This document shows positions 24,037 through 33,659 of a stretch of 42,286 nucleotides of DNA, piece by piece. The notes below the pieces were generated by a model. It was not told the DNA's origin and ran no database searches. It saw nothing but the letters and a program-made list of their open reading frames with translations. Made by a program: the position numbers and the translations under genes. Origin of the DNA: an uncultured Methylococcaceae bacterium. Lineage in GTDB: Bacteria > Pseudomonadota > Gammaproteobacteria > Methylococcales > Methylomonadaceae. The stretch lies in contig CAIVGC010000043.1 in assembly GCA_903905335.1 (NCBI GenBank), positions 1-42,286 on the forward strand, given 5' to 3'. How positions within the stretch are numbered: the stretch's first letter is position 1; the number at the start of each line of letters is the position of its first letter.

Positions 24037-25224
24037 TTAAGTCGTCAAACCGTCTTTTTTCATCATCAGGCGAATACCACGAACGGCTTGACGAGTACGG
24101 TGTTCATTTTCAATTAAGCCAAAGCGGACATGATCATCGCCGTACTTACCAAAACCTACGCCGGGAGCTACAGCCACTTTAGCTTCTAATAATAGTTTTT
24201 TAGAAAACTCCAGCGAGCCCATTGCTTGATAAGCTTCTGGTATTTTTGCCCAAACAAACATGGTTGCTTTGGGTTTTATAACCGGCCAACCAGCGGCATT
24301 CAAACCCTCACAAAGGACGTCGCGTCTTTTTTTATACATCTCGGCAATTTCAGTCACGCATTCTTGCGGACCTTCTAATGCGGCAATTGCTGCAATTTGT
24401 ATGGGTGCAAAAGTGCCGTAATCCAAATAAGATTTAATTCTTGCCAGAGCAGAAACCAGCTCTTTATTGCCACACATAAAACCGACACGCCAGCCTGGCA
24501 TGTTATAGCTTTTAGACATGGAGAAAAATTCAACTGCGATATCTTTAGCGCCTTCGACTTGTAGTATAGAGGGTGCTTTATAGCCATCGAAAACAATGTC
24601 AGCGTAAGCAATATCCTGAACTACCCAGATATTATGCTCTTTAGCGACTGCAATAATTTTCTCAAAGAAATCTAGCTCCACACATTCGGTAGTCGGATTG
24701 CCTGGGAAATTAAGGATGAGCATTTTAGGCTTAGGCCAAGAATCAACTATCGCTTTTTGTAATTCTTCAAAAAAGTCACCACCGGGAACCATAGGCACAT
24801 GCCGTAAATCGGCGCCGGCAATGACTACACCATAAGGGTGGATAGGATAAGCAGGATTAGGCACCAGCACCACATCACCAGGACCTAAGGTCGCCAAGGC
24901 TAAATGCGCCAAGCCTTCTTTAGAACCGATGGTCACTATGGCCTCAGTTTCGGGATCTAAGTCCACATCATAACGAGTTTTATACCAGTCACAGATGGCT
25001 TTTCTTAATCTAGGAATGCCCTTAGAGACTGAATATCGATGAGTATCGGGGCGTTGGACAGCCTCTATCAATTTATCAACAATATGTTGCGGCGTGGGTT
25101 GATCGGGATTCCCCATACCAAAATCAATAATATCCTCACCCGCTGCACGAGCTTTAGCTTTCAGCTCATTGACTATATTAAATACGTAAGGAGGTAAACG
25201 ACTTATTCTATGAAATTCTTGCAT
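24037..25224 (-). CDS. alaC: Alanine-type aminotransferase (AlaC-like)
   Basis: This 395-residue PLP enzyme matches the AlaC/YfdZ group, which transfers amino groups between glutamate and pyruvate to form alanine. It begins [19 protein letters not shown], a typical AlaC start, and carries [25 protein letters not shown] and the catalytic Lys in [17 protein letters not shown]. It is upstream of hom and thrC on the same strand with 118 bases between, the same order as in several gammaproteobacteria, so a shared transcript is likely. Group assignment is good; in-vivo substrate preference is inferred. Confidence 0.9.
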   Translation of the reverse strand: MQEFHRISRLPPYVFNIVNELKAKARAAGEDIIDFGMGNPDQPTPQHIVDKLIEAVQRPDTHRYSVSKGIPRLRKAICDWYKTRYDVDLDPETEAIVTIGSKEGLAHLALATLGPGDVVLVPNPAYPIHPYGVVIAGADLRHVPMVPGGDFFEELQKAIVDSWPKPKMLILNFPGNPTTECVELDFFEKIIAVAKEHNIWVVQDIAYADIVFDGYKAPSILQVEGAKDIAVEFFSMSKSYNMPGWRVGFMCGNKELVSALARIKSYLDYGTFAPIQIAAIAALEGPQECVTEIAEMYKKRRDVLCEGLNAAGWPVIKPKATMFVWAKIPEAYQAMGSLEFSKKLLLEAKVAVAPGVGFGKYGDDHVRFGLIENEHRTRQAVRGIRLMMKKDGLTT

Positions 25225-25399
25225 TAACAGCTCTTAAGCAACCCAAGTATGAGTAAAATTTAAAAAATAGCTTCTCAATCGCTAGACGATGAAAAGACAC
25301 AACAAAACCGAATAAATTACTGATGTAATCAGTGCCTGTCAAATATTAACGATAATTTTACTATTAAAACGCCGACTTTAAAATGAACAGTTGCATCAT

Positions 25400-26170
25400 T
25401 TAACTCCGCATTGCCAATACGCGCGTCACTCGCAACAGGTCTTCTTGCGTATCTACACCCGCTTCGGGCGTGTTATCGATGACTTTGACTAAAATTGCTT
25501 CACCCTGCCAAAGTATTCTCAGTTGTTCCAAAGCTTCGACCGACTCCAGTGCTGAGGCAGGCCATGAACAATAACGATTTAAAAAATCGACCCTATAAGC
25601 ATATAAACCAATATGTCTAAGATAAGGCACAGCACCTGACGGCGCTTTATCTTTCAGATCAAAAACGCCTCTTTCCCACGGAATAGGCGCACGACTAAAG
25701 TAAAGTGCATAACCAGCTTGATTCAAAACCACTTTAACCGCATTGGGGTTAAATATTTCTTCTGAATTTATTATTTTAGCTGCCAATGTAGCAATACCAG
25801 CAAGCTTTTGAGTCGCTAAAGCTGCTGCAACCTCTCGTATAGATTCAGGAGGAATTAAAGGTTCATCACCTTGCAAATTAACAATAATATCATCCCCAGA
25901 CCAACCACAAAGCCTTGCCACTTCAGCAATTCTTTCTGTGCCACTTTGATGATCGGCTCGTGTCATCACCGCTTTTATACCTAAATCAGTGACGGCTTGA
26001 AAGATGCGTTGATCGTCCGTTGCTACGACCACTTCTTCAGCATCGGCTTCTTGCGCACGCTCACAAACATGAACAATCATAGGTTTGCCAGCTATATCTA
26101 ATAAGGGTTTACCAGGTAAGCGACTTGAACCATATCGAGCAGGAATAACGACTTTAAAACGGTGACTCAT
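25400..26170 (-). CDS. kdsB: CMP-KDO synthetase (3-deoxy-manno-octulosonate cytidylyltransferase)
   Basis: This enzyme activates KDO with CTP for attachment to lipid A. It has 256 residues, the normal length. The N-terminal nucleotide-binding motif is [15 protein letters not shown], and [12 protein letters not shown] is the conserved metal and sugar region. Its start overlaps the Trm112-like gene by 4 bases (ATGA), continuing the lpxK operon. It is cytoplasmic. Confidence 0.96.
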   Translation of the reverse strand: MSHRFKVVIPARYGSSRLPGKPLLDIAGKPMIVHVCERAQEADAEEVVVATDDQRIFQAVTDLGIKAVMTRADHQSGTERIAEVARLCGWSGDDIIVNLQGDEPLIPPESIREVAAALATQKLAGIATLAAKIINSEEIFNPNAVKVVLNQAGYALYFSRAPIPWERGVFDLKDKAPSGAVPYLRHIGLYAYRVDFLNRYCSWPASALESVEALEQLRILWQGEAILVKVIDNTPEAGVDTQEDLLRVTRVLAMRS

Positions 26171-26361
26171 TGATATAAAGCGTCTACTTCTTCACTACTT
26201 AACTGACGCGCTTCATCTTCAATCATCACAGGGATGTCATCACGAACGGGGAAGGCTAAACGATCGGCTCTGCATATCAGTTCATCAGCGACCTTATCAT
26301 AATGCAATGGGCTTTTGCATAATGGGCAAGCCAGAATATCGAGTAATTTTTTATCTATCAT
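26167..26361 (-). CDS. Trm112 family small protein (YcaR-like)
   Basis: This 64-residue protein has the Trm112/UPF0434 pattern: [17 protein letters not shown], then [20 protein letters not shown]. The Cys pair CPLC suggests a metal-binding start, but only one further Cys follows, so a full zinc site is uncertain. Bacterial members lie between lpxK and kdsB, as here. Function is not established for this gene; eukaryotic relatives activate methyltransferases. It overlaps lpxK by 11 bases and kdsB by 4. Confidence 0.92.
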   Translation of the reverse strand: MIDKKLLDILACPLCKSPLHYDKVADELICRADRLAFPVRDDIPVMIEDEARQLSSEEVDALYQ

Positions 26362-27349
26362 GCTTTTCTCTTAAAAGATTTAATAATTGTTCTGTAAAAA
26401 GACTATCAGGCTTAGCAGTCACTGGCACATACCAATGTTGCTGACCTGCAAATAACGTGCATTTTACCGCATCTTTTTCTGTCATCAACACGGGCTGTTG
26501 ATCAGAAAACTCAATATCTTCGCGTTGAAACGAGTAATGATCGGGAAAACTTTTGTTGCTAGTGTTCAGTCCTGCTAACGCTAACTGCTTAAAAAACCGT
26601 TCTGGATGTCCTATGCCAGCAATGGCATGACAATCCTCAGTTATAAAATCACCTAGGTGCTTTGGCTCACCCGTTAATAAATTAATAGCGATGTCACCTT
26701 CTAAGCACATAGAAAACTCATTGGGTTCTTGTTTTTCACCATTGACGATAATAAAGTCAACACTGGTTAAGCGCTCTATAGGTTCGCGCAAAGGTCCTGC
26801 GGGTAAACAATAACTATTACCAAAACGCCTTACACCATCAATGACGGCAATTTCAATATCTCTGTGTAAAGCATAATGCTGTAAACCATCATCCGATAAA
26901 ATGACGTTACAATCTGCTTTTTCTAATAATAATCGAGCGGCATCTACACGTAGCGGCCCAACTGCCATAGGACAAGCTGTTTGTTTGGCAATTAACAGAG
27001 CCTCATCACCGACGTCTTTTGCTAGGCTACCAGCATCTACCCACTGGGGCCAAGATTCGGCTAATCCACCGTAACCTCGACTGATAATGCCCGGCTTAAA
27101 GCCTGCATGTTTAAGATATTTGGCTAAATAAATAATTAACGGCGTTTTACCGGTACCGCCCACGGTAATATTACCCACGACAATAACAGGCACGGGTAAC
27201 GTTTGGGTTTTTAGTAGCCCAATTCGATATAAAAACTTTCTAAAGCGAACGACATCACTGAATAAAAACCCCAGAGGCATTAGCCACAAACCAATGAAAG
27301 GATCTTTATACCAAATATCTAAGGCCCAGCGAGCAAAGGTTTTCTTCAT
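26351..27349 (-). CDS. lpxK: Tetraacyldisaccharide 4'-kinase
   Basis: This membrane-associated kinase phosphorylates the 4' position of the lipid A disaccharide. It has 332 residues, the normal length. The P-loop is [15 protein letters not shown] (about residues 58-72), and [21 protein letters not shown] is the conserved metal and catalytic region. A hydrophobic N-terminal stretch (about 15-35) anchors it to the inner membrane. It begins the lpxK-Trm112-kdsB block. An msbA gene, usually just upstream of lpxK, is absent and an MFS gene takes that place. Confidence 0.96.
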   Translation of the reverse strand: MKKTFARWALDIWYKDPFIGLWLMPLGFLFSDVVRFRKFLYRIGLLKTQTLPVPVIVVGNITVGGTGKTPLIIYLAKYLKHAGFKPGIISRGYGGLAESWPQWVDAGSLAKDVGDEALLIAKQTACPMAVGPLRVDAARLLLEKADCNVILSDDGLQHYALHRDIEIAVIDGVRRFGNSYCLPAGPLREPIERLTSVDFIIVNGEKQEPNEFSMCLEGDIAINLLTGEPKHLGDFITEDCHAIAGIGHPERFFKQLALAGLNTSNKSFPDHYSFQREDIEFSDQQPVLMTEKDAVKCTLFAGQQHWYVPVTAKPDSLFTEQLLNLLREKHDR

Positions 27350-27368
27350 ATTGTCGCCTTAAGCTTAA

Positions 27369-27399
27369 ATTATAGGGAATATCATGGGGCTGGCATCAA
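27369..27399 (-). promoter_or_regulatory. Candidate promoter for lpxK
   Basis: On the minus strand TTGATG (27394-27399) is followed after 19 bases by a perfect TATAAT (27369-27374), 20 bases before the lpxK ATG. The spacing is slightly long for a sigma-70 promoter, so this is a candidate only. Confidence 0.35.
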
Positions 27400-27421
27400 T
27401 TAACATGATTAATGGCTTATT

Positions 27422-28585
27422 CTAACCTACCACAAGCTTATCTTGACTATTTTCCCTGCCCACCCAAACATAAGCGATGATAAAAGCTAAGCCACAACAT
27501 GCGGCAGCCATTGAAAACACAAACTTTGGGCCTAGTAAATCCCAATAATAACCACTATAAACACTACCCAACACGCCACCTAAGCCAAAACAAAGACTGG
27601 TATATAACGCTTGGCCTTTACCTTGATGTTGTTCACCAAAATAACGACGCAGCAAATACATAGCAACAACATGGGTACCTCCAAAAGTGGCGGCATGACA
27701 CAGTTGTGCAACAATCAGCACCCACAAATACTCAGAACCCCAACCTATCATTAACCACCTAGCAGTCGCTAAAACTAAACTAAGTAAAAGAATGGTGCGT
27801 AATGAACAGTATTTTAAAAGGTTACGCATATAGATAAACAACACAATCTCAGCTACGACACCTAATGCCCAGAGAAATCCCGTCAACATAGCCGAATACT
27901 GAGCCTCTTTTAGAAAAATTGAATAAAAAACATAATAAGGCGCGTGAGCTATTTGCAATAATACATTAACCGCCATGAAAGCTAAGACCTCTGGCATCTT
28001 AATGATTTTTAACATACCATGCGCGGCCTTGCCCAAATTAAGACTTTTAGCTTCAGGTGTCACAAAGGTAATTCCGGCATTTAACAATAAAAATGCCGCT
28101 ATGATTAAAGGTAGGCAAGTGACTGGATAGTATTCTAAAACTGCACCAATACCCAGTACAGCAACAATAAAGCCTATCGAGCCCCACAATCTTATTCGAC
28201 TATAGCGATCTGGTGCATTTCTTAAATGCGCCAAGGTTACGGCTTCAAATTGCGGCAACATGGCATTCCAAAAAAAACTAAAGCCTATGGTAATCAAGGC
28301 AAAATCTACATAACCATGAGTCCATATAAACCCAGCGCCGATCATATTAGAAAAAAAAGCTGCTAATCGAATAATGCCTATACTTTTACCGGTACGATCG
28401 GCTATCCAGCCCCATATCAGGGGCGCTATTATTTTGGTCCCTACTAACAATGCAGAAAGCTCACCTATTTCAATGGGATTAAAACCACAATCTTTTAAAA
28501 AAAGACTCCAGTAAGGGATAAATCCACCTAAAGCCGCAAAATAGAAAAAATAAAAACCTGACAGCCGCCAGTAAGGGATAGACAT
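27422..28585 (-). CDS. MFS transporter (HcaT/LacY-like branch)
   Basis: This 387-residue protein has about twelve hydrophobic segments and the MFS_1-like features WGWIADRTGKS (loop 2-3) and an internal repeat of the fold. The start MSIPYWRLSGFYFFYFAALGG resembles HcaT-type members annotated for phenylpropionate or nucleoside transport. The substrate cannot be predicted. It is upstream of lpxK on the same strand with 72 bases between, where a possible lpxK promoter lies, so it may or may not be in that operon. No Shine-Dalgarno motif is obvious before its ATG. Confidence 0.85.
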   Translation of the reverse strand: MSIPYWRLSGFYFFYFAALGGFIPYWSLFLKDCGFNPIEIGELSALLVGTKIIAPLIWGWIADRTGKSIGIIRLAAFFSNMIGAGFIWTHGYVDFALITIGFSFFWNAMLPQFEAVTLAHLRNAPDRYSRIRLWGSIGFIVAVLGIGAVLEYYPVTCLPLIIAAFLLLNAGITFVTPEAKSLNLGKAAHGMLKIIKMPEVLAFMAVNVLLQIAHAPYYVFYSIFLKEAQYSAMLTGFLWALGVVAEIVLFIYMRNLLKYCSLRTILLLSLVLATARWLMIGWGSEYLWVLIVAQLCHAATFGGTHVVAMYLLRRYFGEQHQGKGQALYTSLCFGLGGVLGSVYSGYYWDLLGPKFVFSMAAACCGLAFIIAYVWVGRENSQDKLVVG

Positions 28586-29001
28586 TTATTTACGTTATAA
28601 AAAAGGAGGTCATATTAATAGTCTCATATGTTTTTGCACTTTTCCTATGTTAGGACTCTGCAATTCAATCTGTTTCTATGTGAATCGTAGTCGGTAAATC
28701 GTCATTCCGGCATGGACTGCCGGAAACCAGTTGCCATGGAGGGCAAGAGACATATCACTATAAGTTTCATGATAATCACTTTAACTACGACAAGTACATC
28801 CTTGTATTCTGGATAACGGCAGTCCATGCCGTGATCCAGAATGTGGTTTTTTTCAGGCACTTAGTATGTGTATTTATCGGTTTTATTTTATTTACCCACT
28901 ACGGATCACATACAGCCTTCAATCTTATTTCATGCAAGGACTTATGCAACTATTAATACTTTAATGACGGGAGCAATAAGCTTAGATTGCCCCCCTATCA
29001 A
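28586..29001. other. Intergenic region dominated by a miniature element
   Basis: No gene is supported in these 416 bases. Most of the region is the miniature element at 28672-28917. The rest is AT-rich and should hold the MFS gene promoter and the end of the aroC transcript. Confidence 0.6.
28672..28917. mobile_element. Miniature inverted-repeat element, second full copy
   Basis: This 246-base element lacks coding capacity. Its terminal repeats TATGTGAATCGTAGTC (from 28677) and, from the other end, TATGTGATCCGTAGTG are inverted and match at 20 of 23 positions. The 8-base sequence TTCAATCT occurs on both sides (28664-28671 and 28918-28925), a likely target duplication. Internal hairpin CGTCATTCCGGCATGGACTG and the internal stretch TATCACTATAAGTTTCATGA match the element at 19208-19518. 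Confidence 0.8.
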
Positions 29002-30090
29002 TTACCGTATAACAGGCAAGCCAGATTGAACATGTAGGTTTTGAGCCCTATGTCTTAGTAAATGATCCATCAAGACCAAAGCCATCATTGCTTCAGCTAT
29101 CGGAGTAGCGCGTATGCCCACACAAGGATCATGACGTCCTTCGGTACTCACTTCTATGGCCTCACCTTGCTGGTTAATACTCTTACCGGGCAAGCGTAAA
29201 CTAGACGTTGGCTTTAAAGCAATACTGGCCGTAATGGATTGACCACTAGAAATACCGCCTAAAATACCACCGGCATGATTACTTAAAAAACCGTCTGGCG
29301 TTATTTCATCACGAAACTGTGTGCCTTTACTGTTTACACAGCCAAAACCATCACCTATCTCTACACCTTTAACCGCATTAATACTCATCAAAGCATGAGC
29401 CAAGTCAGCATCTAAACGATCAAAAATTGGCTCACCTAAACCAGGCGGCACATTGGTTGCGACGACTTCAATTCTTGCGCCTATAGATTCACCTTCCTTA
29501 CGTAAGGCATCCATGTAAGCTTCCATTTCTGCCACTTTATCGATATCAGGACAAAAGAAGGGGTTGCTATCGATGACTGACCAATCAAGCTTTTCTATTT
29601 TTATCGGGCCTAATTGTGATAAATAACCACGAACTTCTATACCAGCTAGTTCTTTAAGATATTTTTTGGCGATACCACCTGCCGCAACTCTCATAGCCGT
29701 TTCACGAGCCGATGAACGACCACCACCGCGATAATCTCTAAAGCCGTACTTTTGCTGATAAGTATAATCAGCATGACCAGGCCTAAAAGTATCGGCAATT
29801 TTAGAATAATCTTTTGAGCGTTGATCAGTGTTTTGTATTAATAAGCCTATAGGCGTACCGGTAGTTTTGCCTTCAAACACGCCTGATAATATCTTCACTA
29901 CATCTGCTTCACGACGCTGTGTGGTATGCCTTGAGGTACCTGGTTTTCTGCGATCAAGATCTTCTTGTAAATCAGCTTCTGATAGCAGCAATCCAGGAGG
30001 ACAGCCATCGACAATACAGCCTATCGCAGGACCATGACTTTCACCAAAGGAGGTGACTGTGAATAATTTTCCTATTGTATTTCCAGACAT
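29002..30090 (-). CDS. aroC: Chorismate synthase
   Basis: This enzyme makes chorismate from EPSP using reduced FMN, the last step of the shikimate pathway. It has 362 residues. Family signatures are [18 protein letters not shown] at the start, [19 protein letters not shown] (FMN and substrate binding) and [17 protein letters not shown]. It follows prmB by 1 base, the conserved order in gammaproteobacteria. It is cytoplasmic. Confidence 0.98.
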   Translation of the reverse strand: MSGNTIGKLFTVTSFGESHGPAIGCIVDGCPPGLLLSEADLQEDLDRRKPGTSRHTTQRREADVVKILSGVFEGKTTGTPIGLLIQNTDQRSKDYSKIADTFRPGHADYTYQQKYGFRDYRGGGRSSARETAMRVAAGGIAKKYLKELAGIEVRGYLSQLGPIKIEKLDWSVIDSNPFFCPDIDKVAEMEAYMDALRKEGESIGARIEVVATNVPPGLGEPIFDRLDADLAHALMSINAVKGVEIGDGFGCVNSKGTQFRDEITPDGFLSNHAGGILGGISSGQSITASIALKPTSSLRLPGKSINQQGEAIEVSTEGRHDPCVGIRATPIAEAMMALVLMDHLLRHRAQNLHVQSGLPVIR

Positions 30091-30091
30091 A

Positions 30092-31024
30092 TTAACCTAA
30101 CGCCGCTATAAATAAATTGTGATACTCATGAACCTGCCCTGCCGTTAGCAAGAACACACCGTCACCACCTCGTTCAAAATTCATCCAAAAGAAGGGCACG
30201 CTAGGAAAAGTATCTTGTAAGGTTTGAGCACTACTGCCAACTTCTACACACAAAATACCCTGCGTAGCTAAATAGGCATCGGCATCAACCAAAATGCGTA
30301 TAACAAGATCCAAGCCTGACTCACCGCCTTTAAAGCCCATGTCGGGTTCTGCGCGAAACTCTTGAGCCAACTCTGACCATTCTTGGTGACTGACATAAGG
30401 CGGATTGCTGACAATAATGTCATAGTGAGCTGCTGGCAATTCATTAAATAAATCCGATTGATATAACGTTACCGATTCTGCTAGCTGATGTTTTTCAACA
30501 TTGATAGTAGCTACATCTAAGGCATCTGCAGATAAATCAACAGCGTCAACATAGGCTTCTTGGAAAGCATAAGCGCAAGCAATAGCTATACAACCACTAC
30601 CGGTACATAAATCTAAAATACGAACGACTTGCTCTTCTTCCACCCACGGCGAAAAACGCTGCTCAATGAGTTCAGCAATAGGTGATCTTGGTACTAATAC
30701 CCGATTATCAACATAAAAAGCTAAGCCAGCGAATATAGCCTCATTCGTTAAATAAGCAGCAGGTGTTCTTTCATTAATGCGTCTGTCAATTATGTCTATA
30801 ACAGCTAACCGTTCTGCCATGGTTAATGCCGCATCAAGATAAGCTTCAGCCAAATTATAGGGTTGATGTACCGTATGTAAGACGAGTGCAGCCGCTTCAT
30901 CAAGCGCGGTAAGCGTGCCATGCCCAAAACTAACGCCAGCGATGGTAAAGCGACTGGCTGCCCAGCGTATATAATCACGCAACGTTGTAAGGGTCGTTAA
31001 AACATCTGTATCTGTTGTTTGCAT
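30092..31024 (-). CDS. prmB: Ribosomal protein L3 N5-glutamine methyltransferase
   Basis: This 310-residue SAM-dependent methyltransferase modifies a glutamine of ribosomal protein L3. The SAM motif is [15 protein letters not shown] and the glutamine-recognition motif is IVSNPPYV, shared with PrmC. Length and position directly upstream of aroC, with 1 base between, point to PrmB rather than PrmC, which normally follows prfA. It is cytoplasmic. Confidence 0.95.
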   Translation of the reverse strand: MQTTDTDVLTTLTTLRDYIRWAASRFTIAGVSFGHGTLTALDEAAALVLHTVHQPYNLAEAYLDAALTMAERLAVIDIIDRRINERTPAAYLTNEAIFAGLAFYVDNRVLVPRSPIAELIEQRFSPWVEEEQVVRILDLCTGSGCIAIACAYAFQEAYVDAVDLSADALDVATINVEKHQLAESVTLYQSDLFNELPAAHYDIIVSNPPYVSHQEWSELAQEFRAEPDMGFKGGESGLDLVIRILVDADAYLATQGILCVEVGSSAQTLQDTFPSVPFFWMNFERGGDGVFLLTAGQVHEYHNLFIAALG

Positions 31025-31164
31025 GAGTCAATTATTAAGCAAGTGTGAGAGATTCTGACTAAAGTGAGGATTTTAAACTAATCCAGCTTATTCAGTTTAA
31101 GTTTTATAGGCCATCACCCACAAAAACGGAGGCCCTATGCAAGACGTAGCTAATAAAAAATCTA

Positions 31165-31340
31165 TTTATATATAGTCGAAAACACCTAAATCGTCATCCC
31201 GGCATGGACTGCCGGGATCCAGAATACAGGGATGTATTAACCAACTAAACGTTATGTGCAAGTATTGTAATGCCATCCAAGACAACTGGTTTATGGCAGT
31301 CCATGCCGAAAAGCCCGTTAATGTGTTTATATTTTTTGAT
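31165..31340. mobile_element. Diverged miniature element, third copy
   Basis: Two hairpin-forming blocks face each other. The left one (31196-31218) is ATCCCGGCA with TGCCGGGAT around TGGAC. The right end has TGGCAGTCCATGCCG. The left flank (ATATATAGTCGAAAA) weakly resembles the terminal repeat of the other copies. Its internal part (GTACATCC/GTATTCTGGAT in reverse) matches the element at 28672-28917. No target duplication was found, so the limits are approximate. Confidence 0.6.
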
Positions 31341-31344
31341 AAGT

Positions 31345-31393
31345 CATCACCCACAAAAACGGCGGAATAAATCCGCCGTTTTTGTGGGTGATG
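31345..31393. terminator. Perfect 22-base hairpin downstream of mucD
   Basis: Arms 31345-31366 and 31372-31393 are exact reverse complements with a 5-base loop. The stem contains CACAAAAACGGCGGA. It lies 50 bases after the mucD stop on the same side as the prmB-aroC promoter region, and works in either direction as a strong intrinsic terminator-like structure. A run of T is present inside the right arm rather than after it, so its termination role is inferred. Confidence 0.7.
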
Positions 31394-31442
31394 CAAACAA
31401 CAACTCTTAATTAAGTGCTGTTTGCATCAGACACGCCGAGTC

Positions 31443-32873
31443 TTATTTATCAATTTTAAGAGCTAAAAAGGCTGGGCTACCACGACGCTGAATTAAAGCT
31501 GCGATTGACTTACCCGCAGGTAAATTTTTAACGATTTCTTCAAACCCAGCTACATCATGTACAAGCTTGTTATCAAGACGCAAAATAACATCGCCTGGTT
31601 GTATACCGGCACTTTTTGCCGCACCTTTGACGGCATTTTGTACCAATACGCCATCTTTAGCGACCTGCGCTAACTGCCTTTCTTCAGCAGTTAAATCTGT
31701 CACAGTTACGCCTAATCTGTTAGTCGGCTTGGTTTTTTCTGCTTTTTTATCAGCGACCTTATCGACTTGTTCAGGCAATAAACCTATATTGAAATTAACG
31801 ATTTTTTCTTCACCTTGCCTGATGATTTTTAGCGTAGCTTTATCTTTAATAGGCGTCATCCCGACCATAGGAGGTAAGTCACCCGACTTTTCAATAGCTT
31901 GCCCATTAAATTCGGTAATGATGTCGCCAATCTGTAACTGCGCTTTTTCAGCTGGACTATCGGGTATTACTTTAGAAACCAAAGCACCCTGAGTTTTTTT
32001 CATGCCAAAAGATTCAGCTAATTCCCGCGTTACATCCTGAATTTGCACACCTAACCAACCATGCGCAGCTTTACCTTTAGTTTTAATCTGCTCAACCACA
32101 TTCATAACTACATCCATAGGAATAGAAAATGAAAGTCCCATAAAGCCACCGGTACGGCTGTATATTTGCGAGTTAATGCCGACTACTTTGCCATCCATAT
32201 TAAACAAAGGACCACCTGAGTTGCCAGGATTAATGGCGACGTCCGTTTGAATAAAGGGCACATAATTACCACCAGGTAAACTACGACCTTTTGCGCTCAC
32301 AATACCTGCGGTAACTGATTGTTCAAAACCAAATGGGGAGCCGATAGCTAACACCCACTCACCAACTTGTAATTTATTAGGATCTCCAATACTGACTACA
32401 GGCAAATCAGTGGCTTCAACTTTTAACACTGCAACATCGGTGCGCGCATCAGAACCAATCAGCTTAGCAACTAACTCACGTCGATCAGAAAACTTAACAA
32501 TAATTTCATCCGCGTCTTTAACAACATGATGATTAGTGAGTACGTAACCACTCTTATCAATAACAAAGCCCGACCCTAAAGACTGGGCATCACCCTCACC
32601 TTCAGCACCATTACCACCGCCATTGCCTCCACCATTAGGATTATTAAAGAAATGTTTAAATAATTCTTCCATTTCAGGAGGCATTCCCTCAGGCATAGGA
32701 ATTTCTTTTTGAGCACCCTCAGGGACTTCAGGCTTGGCTTTTTGAGTGGTACTAATATTCACTACTGCAACACCATTGGTCTTCACCATTTCGGTAAAAT
32801 CTGGCAATTGCGACCAGCTATTTTGATTAAACATAAAAACGAGGACAACACACCAAGCAAGCTTTTTAAGCAT
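31443..32873 (-). CDS. mucD: Periplasmic serine protease of the Do/DegP-MucD type
   Basis: This protease/chaperone clears misfolded envelope proteins. The ATG at 32873 gives 476 residues and a signal peptide (LKKLAWCVVLVFMFNQNSWS). GGAG 6 bases upstream supports it over the start at 32906. The catalytic triad is in LTNHHVV (His), RTDVAVLKV (Asp) and NPGNSGGPLF (Ser). Two PDZ domains follow (about residues 265-360 and 380-470). A Gly/Asn-rich linker (NNPNGGGNGGGNG) precedes the protease core. It is downstream of rpoE and rseA with 286 bases between the frames and has its own candidate sigma-E promoter. The order algU-mucA-mucD is like Pseudomonas but without mucB. Confidence 0.93.
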   Translation of the reverse strand: MLKKLAWCVVLVFMFNQNSWSQLPDFTEMVKTNGVAVVNISTTQKAKPEVPEGAQKEIPMPEGMPPEMEELFKHFFNNPNGGGNGGGNGAEGEGDAQSLGSGFVIDKSGYVLTNHHVVKDADEIIVKFSDRRELVAKLIGSDARTDVAVLKVEATDLPVVSIGDPNKLQVGEWVLAIGSPFGFEQSVTAGIVSAKGRSLPGGNYVPFIQTDVAINPGNSGGPLFNMDGKVVGINSQIYSRTGGFMGLSFSIPMDVVMNVVEQIKTKGKAAHGWLGVQIQDVTRELAESFGMKKTQGALVSKVIPDSPAEKAQLQIGDIITEFNGQAIEKSGDLPPMVGMTPIKDKATLKIIRQGEEKIVNFNIGLLPEQVDKVADKKAEKTKPTNRLGVTVTDLTAEERQLAQVAKDGVLVQNAVKGAAKSAGIQPGDVILRLDNKLVHDVAGFEEIVKNLPAGKSIAALIQRRGSPAFLALKIDK

Positions 32874-32923
32874 AACAACTCCATTCCCTAAATAGTGATA
32901 AAACAATTTTGTTTATAATATGG

Positions 32924-32951
32924 TTAGACATATTGATTGAACTACAACTTC
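32924..32951 (-). promoter_or_regulatory. Candidate sigma-E promoter of mucD
   Basis: On the minus strand TGAAGTT (-35; core 32946-32951) and GTCTAA (-10, 32924-32929) are 16 bases apart, close to the sigma-E pattern GGAACTT-N16-TCTRA. It is about 50 bases upstream of the mucD start. The link to the neighbouring rpoE gene makes it credible. Transcript start is not known. Confidence 0.5.
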
Positions 32952-33034
32952 ACACAAGACCCTATAACTTGTGGCTACCAATTTAAGACGGGACACTAAG
33001 CTTAATCATTCACTTATAAACATGGTTCTTCTAA

Positions 33035-33125
33035 GCACAGACAAAGGACGAAAGGTTAAGGGTTAAGCCGCCTTAAGTTGCTAGACTCCTAGACTTAATC
33101 TTTCGCCCTGAACCTTTTGTCTGGG
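33035..33125. repeat. Long imperfect inverted repeat between rseA and mucD
   Basis: The left arm (33035-33060, GCACAGACAAAGGACGAAAG) and the reverse complement of the right arm (33094-33125, GCCCAGACAAAAGG then GGGCGAAAGATTAAG) share most positions with a small insertion. It could form a stem-loop in the transcript, act as a terminator for rpoE-rseA or be a worn mobile-element remnant. Confidence 0.5.
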
Positions 33126-33159
33126 CTGAAACTGTCACGCCTTAAGCTGGCAGCCGATT

Positions 33160-33648
33160 TTATTCTTGATTATAGGTCGTCACTTTAGCATAAGGCTTAT
33201 CGTCTGCCTCACTTTGTGCATAAGCACCGGAACTATGCTGCTGAAGATAAAAATCAATACGTTTATTTAGATCCGACTGCTCAGGCAACCATTGTTTTGC
33301 CATCTGCAAAGTGGCAGCGGGGTTAAATAGACCTTGCTCAAGAATAAAAGCCATAATAGCAAGGGAAGCTACCAAAGCTAACCATTGATAGGTTTGCTTA
33401 AATGAAACGGGTATTTCTATTACAGGTGCTGGCTCTTGTTGGATGTGCTGAGCTATATTTTCAGAAAAGCCGGCTTTTACATCTAAATAGACTTGGCTCT
33501 TTAAAGCATAACTCATCGCAGCATAACGATTCAATTTAGCTTGCAATTCAGGTTGCGCAGATAACTCTTTTAATAATTGCAAAGCATCAGCATGATTCAA
33601 TTCATTATCCATAAATTGAGATAGTTTCTGATTTACATCTTCAGACAT
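33160..33648 (-). CDS. rseA: Anti-sigma-E factor RseA/MucA
   Basis: This 162-residue inner-membrane protein holds sigma-E inactive until envelope stress triggers its proteolysis. The N-terminal cytoplasmic sigma-binding part starts EDVNQKLSQFMDNELNHADA, the hallmark of the RseA/MucA family. One transmembrane segment lies near residues 90-107 (WLALVASLAIMAFILEQGLF), followed by a short periplasmic tail of about 55 residues. It lies 11 bases downstream of rpoE. There is no rseB/mucB gene after it, so the normal periplasmic brake is absent here or encoded elsewhere. Confidence 0.9.
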   Translation of the reverse strand: MSEDVNQKLSQFMDNELNHADALQLLKELSAQPELQAKLNRYAAMSYALKSQVYLDVKAGFSENIAQHIQQEPAPVIEIPVSFKQTYQWLALVASLAIMAFILEQGLFNPAATLQMAKQWLPEQSDLNKRIDFYLQQHSSGAYAQSEADDKPYAKVTTYNQE

Positions 33649-33659
33649 TTCAATTCAAC

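Larger units (their letters stand above)
31025..31442. other. Intergenic region with diverged MITE and a long hairpin
   Basis: No gene is supported in these 418 bases. They hold a partial copy of the hairpin arm (31112-31129), a diverged miniature element (about 31165-31340) and a perfect 22-base hairpin (31345-31393) downstream of mucD. Confidence 0.65.

Noticed and set aside
28603-28628. Perfect AAGGAGGT on the plus strand suggesting a small gene
   Set aside because: The nearest ATG is about 17 bases away and the frame ends after a few dozen residues within the MITE; no protein pattern.
31567-31992. 141-codon plus-strand frame
   Set aside because: It is antisense to the PDZ part of mucD; Cys/Ser-rich shadow.
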